A stretch of DNA of 64,000 bases from Novosphingobium sp. SG707 (GTDB lineage: Bacteria > Pseudomonadota > Alphaproteobacteria > Sphingomonadales > Sphingomonadaceae), in contig NZ_JAAZQL010000009.1 of the NCBI RefSeq assembly GCF_012275515.1, positions 122,034-186,033 of the forward strand, read 5' to 3'. Positions 61,318 to 64,000 of the stretch are shown in pieces. The notes under the pieces are model-generated. The model was not told the origin of the DNA, did no database searches, and saw only the letters and a program-made list of their open reading frames with translations. Position 1 is the first letter of the stretch; each line of letters starts with the position of its first letter. Position numbers and translations under genes: made by a program.

Positions 61318-62319
61318 ATGATTATGGATCGCAGGACGCTTCTGGCATCCGGCCTGCTCGCCGGGGCAGCCTCATGGCGGGCGGAGGGAATGATGGCCTC
61401 TCCGCCCGCCACCCCGTCTGACGATCTGCCCGATGCGCCCGAGGTGATCTCGCTTTGGCCGAACAAGGTGGGTCCGGGGCAGTTGCACCCGATCGCCCAG
61501 GAAATCGTGGAGCGGTCGAAAGATCCCGCTTTGCCCGATCGTGCGATCCACGGCATTTCCCATCCGCGCATGGTGGTGTTCCGTCCGAAACAGCCCAATG
61601 GCGCGGCGGTGCTGATCACGCCGGGCGGCGGCTATGTCCGCGTGGTGATCGACCGCGAGGGCTATGAAATGGCCCGCTTGCTTGCCACGCGCGGCTTTAC
61701 CTGCTTCGTCCTGTTCTATCGCCTGCCGGGCGAGGGATGGGCGAGCGGCCCCGATACGGCCCTGATTGACGCCCAACGCGCGATCCGTGTCATCCGTCAC
61801 CGCGCGGGCCAATATGGCATTGATCCGGCGCGCGTGGCGGCCATGGGCTTTTCGGCGGGAGGGCATTTGTGCGCCGACCTGTCCTCGCGTTTTGATGCGG
61901 CGGTCTATGCACCCATTGATACCGCGGACGCCTTGCCCGCGCGGCCTTTCTGTTCCGCGCCCATCTATCCGGTCATCTCCATGACGCCCCCTCTGGCCCA
62001 TGCCGGATCGCGTCGTGAAATGCTGGGCAATCATCCCAGCGCGGCGCAGGAGGCGGCCCATTCGCCCGACCGCAACATTCCGGCCAACCCGCCCCCGCAT
62101 TTCCTGCTCCACGCCGAGGATGATCCTGCCGTGCCGGTGGGCAATACGCTGGCGCTGCGCGATGCATTGAAGGCCAAGGGCGCAAGGGTGGAATGCCATC
62201 TTTTCGAACTGGGCGGCCATGGTTTTGGCCTGCGCAATGCGGCGGGCAAGCCCGTCGCGATCTGGCCCCAGCTCTGGCTGAATTGGGCGCAGACAACGGG
62301 ATTGGTGAAACAGGCATGA
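61318..62319 (+). CDS. Exported alpha/beta hydrolase (acetyl esterase-like)
   Basis: 333 residues. Tat-like N-terminus MDRRTLLASGLLAGAASW, then an alpha/beta hydrolase fold: AAVLITPGGGYVRVVIDREGYEMAR (oxyanion region), nucleophile Ser in AAMGFSAGGHLCADL, Asp in LLHAEDDPAVPVGNT and His in ELGGHGFGLR. Similar to esterases that deacetylate xylan or pectin fragments. ATG 61318 has AAAGGA eight bases upstream; another ATG lies at 61309. It overlaps the GH43 gene (ATGA). Confidence 0.88.
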   Translation: MIMDRRTLLASGLLAGAASWRAEGMMASPPATPSDDLPDAPEVISLWPNKVGPGQLHPIAQEIVERSKDPALPDRAIHGISHPRMVVFRPKQPNGAAVLITPGGGYVRVVIDREGYEMARLLATRGFTCFVLFYRLPGEGWASGPDTALIDAQRAIRVIRHRAGQYGIDPARVAAMGFSAGGHLCADLSSRFDAAVYAPIDTADALPARPFCSAPIYPVISMTPPLAHAGSRREMLGNHPSAAQEAAHSPDRNIPANPPPHFLLHAEDDPAVPVGNTLALRDALKAKGARVECHLFELGGHGFGLRNAAGKPVAIWPQLWLNWAQTTGLVKQA

Positions 62320-63896
62320 GTTTTACAATCGACCGCCGCGCGGCCTTGCTGGCGGGCGGCCTGACGACGCTGGGCGGGCTGTCGGCGCAGGTTAAGGCCG
62401 CCCCCGCGCCGGGCTTCGACAATCAGGCCGCGCCTGATCTGGGCAATGGCACTTTTCTGAACCCGATCCTGTCGGGCGACCGTGCCGATCCGGCGATCCT
62501 GCGCGATGGTGCGGATTATTACATGACCTTTTCCAGCTTCGATGCCTATCCCGGCCTGACGATCTGGCATTCGCGCGATCTGGTGAACTGGCAACCGCGC
62601 AAGCCCGCGCTGTTCCGCAATATCGGCGCGGTCTGGGCGGTCAGTCTGGTCAAGCATAAAGGCCGCTATTTCCTCTACATCCCGGTCAAGGCCGAGCAGA
62701 ATGACACTTTCGTCATCTGGGCCGACCATATTGACGGGCCGTGGAGCGATCCGGTTCCGCTCGGCCTGCCTAAACATATCGACCCGTGCCATGCCGTGGG
62801 TGAGGATGGCTCGCGCTGGCTGTTCCTCTCGGGCGGCGATAAGGTGCGCCTGTCCGATGATGGCCTCTCGTTGGCCGGGGTGCCTGAGCATGTCTATGAT
62901 CCTTGGCGCTATCCCGACACATGGGACGTCGAGGGCTTCAGCCCCGAAGGCCCCAAGATCCTGCGTCACGGCGATTATTTCCACATGCTGACCGCTGTTG
63001 GCGGCACGGCTGGCCCGCCGACCGGCCATATGGTGATCGCGGCGCGCTCGCGCTCGATCCATGGCCCGTGGGAGCATCATCCGGGCAATCCGCTGGTGCG
63101 CACCGTCTCGGACAAAGAGGCGTGGTGGTGTCGTGGTCATGCCTCGCTGGTCGATGCGCCGGATGGGTCGTGGTGGGCGGTCTATCATGGCTATCGCGCG
63201 GATTTCTGGACGCTGGGGCGGCAATGCCTGCTCGATCCGGTGGTGTGGGGCGGTGATGGCTGGCCGCGCATGACCGGCGGCGATCTCTCGCGCCCCTTGC
63301 CCAAACCGCGCGGCGGGCAGGCTTTACCCCATGGCATGGCGCTGTCGGACGATTTTTCCGCACCGTTGGCTTTGGGCAGCAAATGGACCTTTTTCCGTCC
63401 CGCTCGTGATGAGGCGGCGCGAGTGCGTGTGGCCGATGGCGTGCTGCATCTGACCGCCAAGGGCAATGCGCCGGTCGATGGTTCGCCTTTGTTGCTGACG
63501 GCGGGCGACACGTCCTATCGCTTTGAATGCGATATCGAAATTGATCCCGGGACTACGGCTGGCCTCGTGCTGTTCTATGACGACCGGCTCTATGCCGGGC
63601 TCGGTTTCGACAAGGACCGCTTCGTCACCCACCAATATGGCATGGAGCGCGGCCGTCCCGCACACACCTATGGCCAGCGCCTGCGGATGCGCATCACCAA
63701 CCGCCGCCACATCATCGCCATCCATACCAGCAGCGACGGCGGCCAGACCTGGCACCGCTTTGATCGCGGTATGGAAGTGTCGGGCTATCACCACAATGTG
63801 CGCGGCGGCTTTCTGGCGCTCAAACCCGGCCTTTATGCGGCGGGCAAGGGCGAGGCGCGTTTCCGCAATTTCCGTTTCACTGCATTAAAGGATTGA
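62316..63896 (+). CDS. Exported GH43-family glycoside hydrolase
   Basis: 526 residues. Tat-like signal (TIDRRAALLAGGLTTLGG). Five-bladed propeller of GH43 with GDRADPAILRDGADYYMTFSS (catalytic-base Asp), HIDPCHAVGEDGSRWLFLSGG, DVEGFSPEGPKI (acid Glu) and WWCRGHASLVDAPDGSWWAVYHGY. A C-terminal beta-sandwich (about 350-526) resembles DUF1349-like carbohydrate-binding modules. Predicted to release arabinose or xylose, or galactose, from pectin side chains. It starts within the stop of the upstream esterase. Confidence 0.9.
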   Translation: MSFTIDRRAALLAGGLTTLGGLSAQVKAAPAPGFDNQAAPDLGNGTFLNPILSGDRADPAILRDGADYYMTFSSFDAYPGLTIWHSRDLVNWQPRKPALFRNIGAVWAVSLVKHKGRYFLYIPVKAEQNDTFVIWADHIDGPWSDPVPLGLPKHIDPCHAVGEDGSRWLFLSGGDKVRLSDDGLSLAGVPEHVYDPWRYPDTWDVEGFSPEGPKILRHGDYFHMLTAVGGTAGPPTGHMVIAARSRSIHGPWEHHPGNPLVRTVSDKEAWWCRGHASLVDAPDGSWWAVYHGYRADFWTLGRQCLLDPVVWGGDGWPRMTGGDLSRPLPKPRGGQALPHGMALSDDFSAPLALGSKWTFFRPARDEAARVRVADGVLHLTAKGNAPVDGSPLLLTAGDTSYRFECDIEIDPGTTAGLVLFYDDRLYAGLGFDKDRFVTHQYGMERGRPAHTYGQRLRMRITNRRHIIAIHTSSDGGQTWHRFDRGMEVSGYHHNVRGGFLALKPGLYAAGKGEARFRNFRFTALKD

Positions 63897-63906
63897 TTTT
63901 CCAACC

Positions 63907-64000
63907 ATGCCCCGTCCTTTGGACTTGCACCCCGACCGTTTGTTTCCTGCCGATCCCGGCGTTCGCGCTGTGGCGCGCGAGCTTTATTCCAGCGTTGCGG
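63907..64000 (+). CDS. uxaC: Glucuronate isomerase UxaC, N-terminal fragment
   Basis: Only the first 31 codons are in the window: MPRPLDLHPDRLFPADPGVR and on to VARELYSSVA. LHPDRLFPADP..R..AR.LY is the recognisable start of the uronate isomerase family, which converts D-galacturonate to tagaturonate and glucuronate to fructuronate. It follows GH43 by 10 bases and reads off the right edge. Identification rests on the N-terminus and the context. Confidence 0.82.
   Translation, partial: MPRPLDLHPDRLFPADPGVRAVARELYSSVA

Overview
The window is a high-GC (about 65%) alphaproteobacterial chromosome segment. Gene content and order point to Sphingomonadales, most likely Novosphingobium or a close relative. 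Diagnostic signs are a nifR3(dusB)-ntrB-ntrC-ntrY-ntrX-hfq-hflX order, an Hfq made of two fused Sm domains, a fused IspDF, an NtrX without the GAFTGA loop, a TonB-dependent receptor of the Xanthomonas/Caulobacter type and a pectin/galacturonate locus. Species-level assignment is inference.

Layout. 1-3.1 kb: tail of an M28-type peptidase, a polytopic membrane protein and a chemotaxis receptor. 3.2-8.05 kb: an EpsB/TIGR03013-type sugar transferase followed by PrsK and PrsR, the two-component pair associated with exosortase (XrtA)/PEP-CTERM exopolysaccharide systems; no exosortase or PEP-CTERM protein lies in the window. 8.3-12 kb: DUF475 membrane protein, panB and an APC permease. 12-14.9 kb: phoR-phoU-phoB with no pst transporter genes, and two Pho-box-like repeats. 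15.2-20.7 kb: an 1811-aa repeat-rich autotransporter. 20.8-21.15 kb: four tandem tRNA-Glu genes on the minus strand, behind recJ. 23.3-27.2 kb: an uncharacterised protein overlapping an AHH-nuclease-like protein, a squalene/phytoene-synthase-like protein, an EF-hand protein and trmFO. 27.3-36.6 kb: DUF952, gyrA, a periplasmic helical-repeat protein, carbonic anhydrase, lipA, a COQ10/RatA homologue and the cinA-unknown-ispDF operon. 36.7-47.1 kb: the nitrogen-regulation operon from dusB to hflX, then mazG on the opposite strand.

From 47.2 kb to the right edge lies a pectin/galacturonate utilisation locus: ExuT-type transporter, FAH-family hydratase, altronate dehydratase (uxaA), LacI-family regulator, kduI, kduD, kdgK, a Tat-exported carboxylesterase, a cupin, a pectate lyase, a TonB-dependent receptor, an exported alpha/beta hydrolase, a GH43 enzyme and the start of glucuronate isomerase (uxaC). 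A 15-bp motif with core TGACACCGGT occurs in each of four promoter regions of this locus (five copies). It is the best candidate operator for the LacI-family regulator. Inferred flow: the lyase and esterases act on pectin outside the cytoplasm, the TonB receptor imports oligomers, ExuT brings in uronates, UxaC/UxaA and KduI/KduD converge on 2-keto-3-deoxygluconate, and KdgK phosphorylates it. Tagaturonate reductase and the KDPG aldolase are not in the window.

Two copies of a roughly 200-bp intergenic repeat, built from conserved hairpins, lie at 27.3 and 46.1 kb. The palindrome of the second copy supplies the stop codon of mazG.
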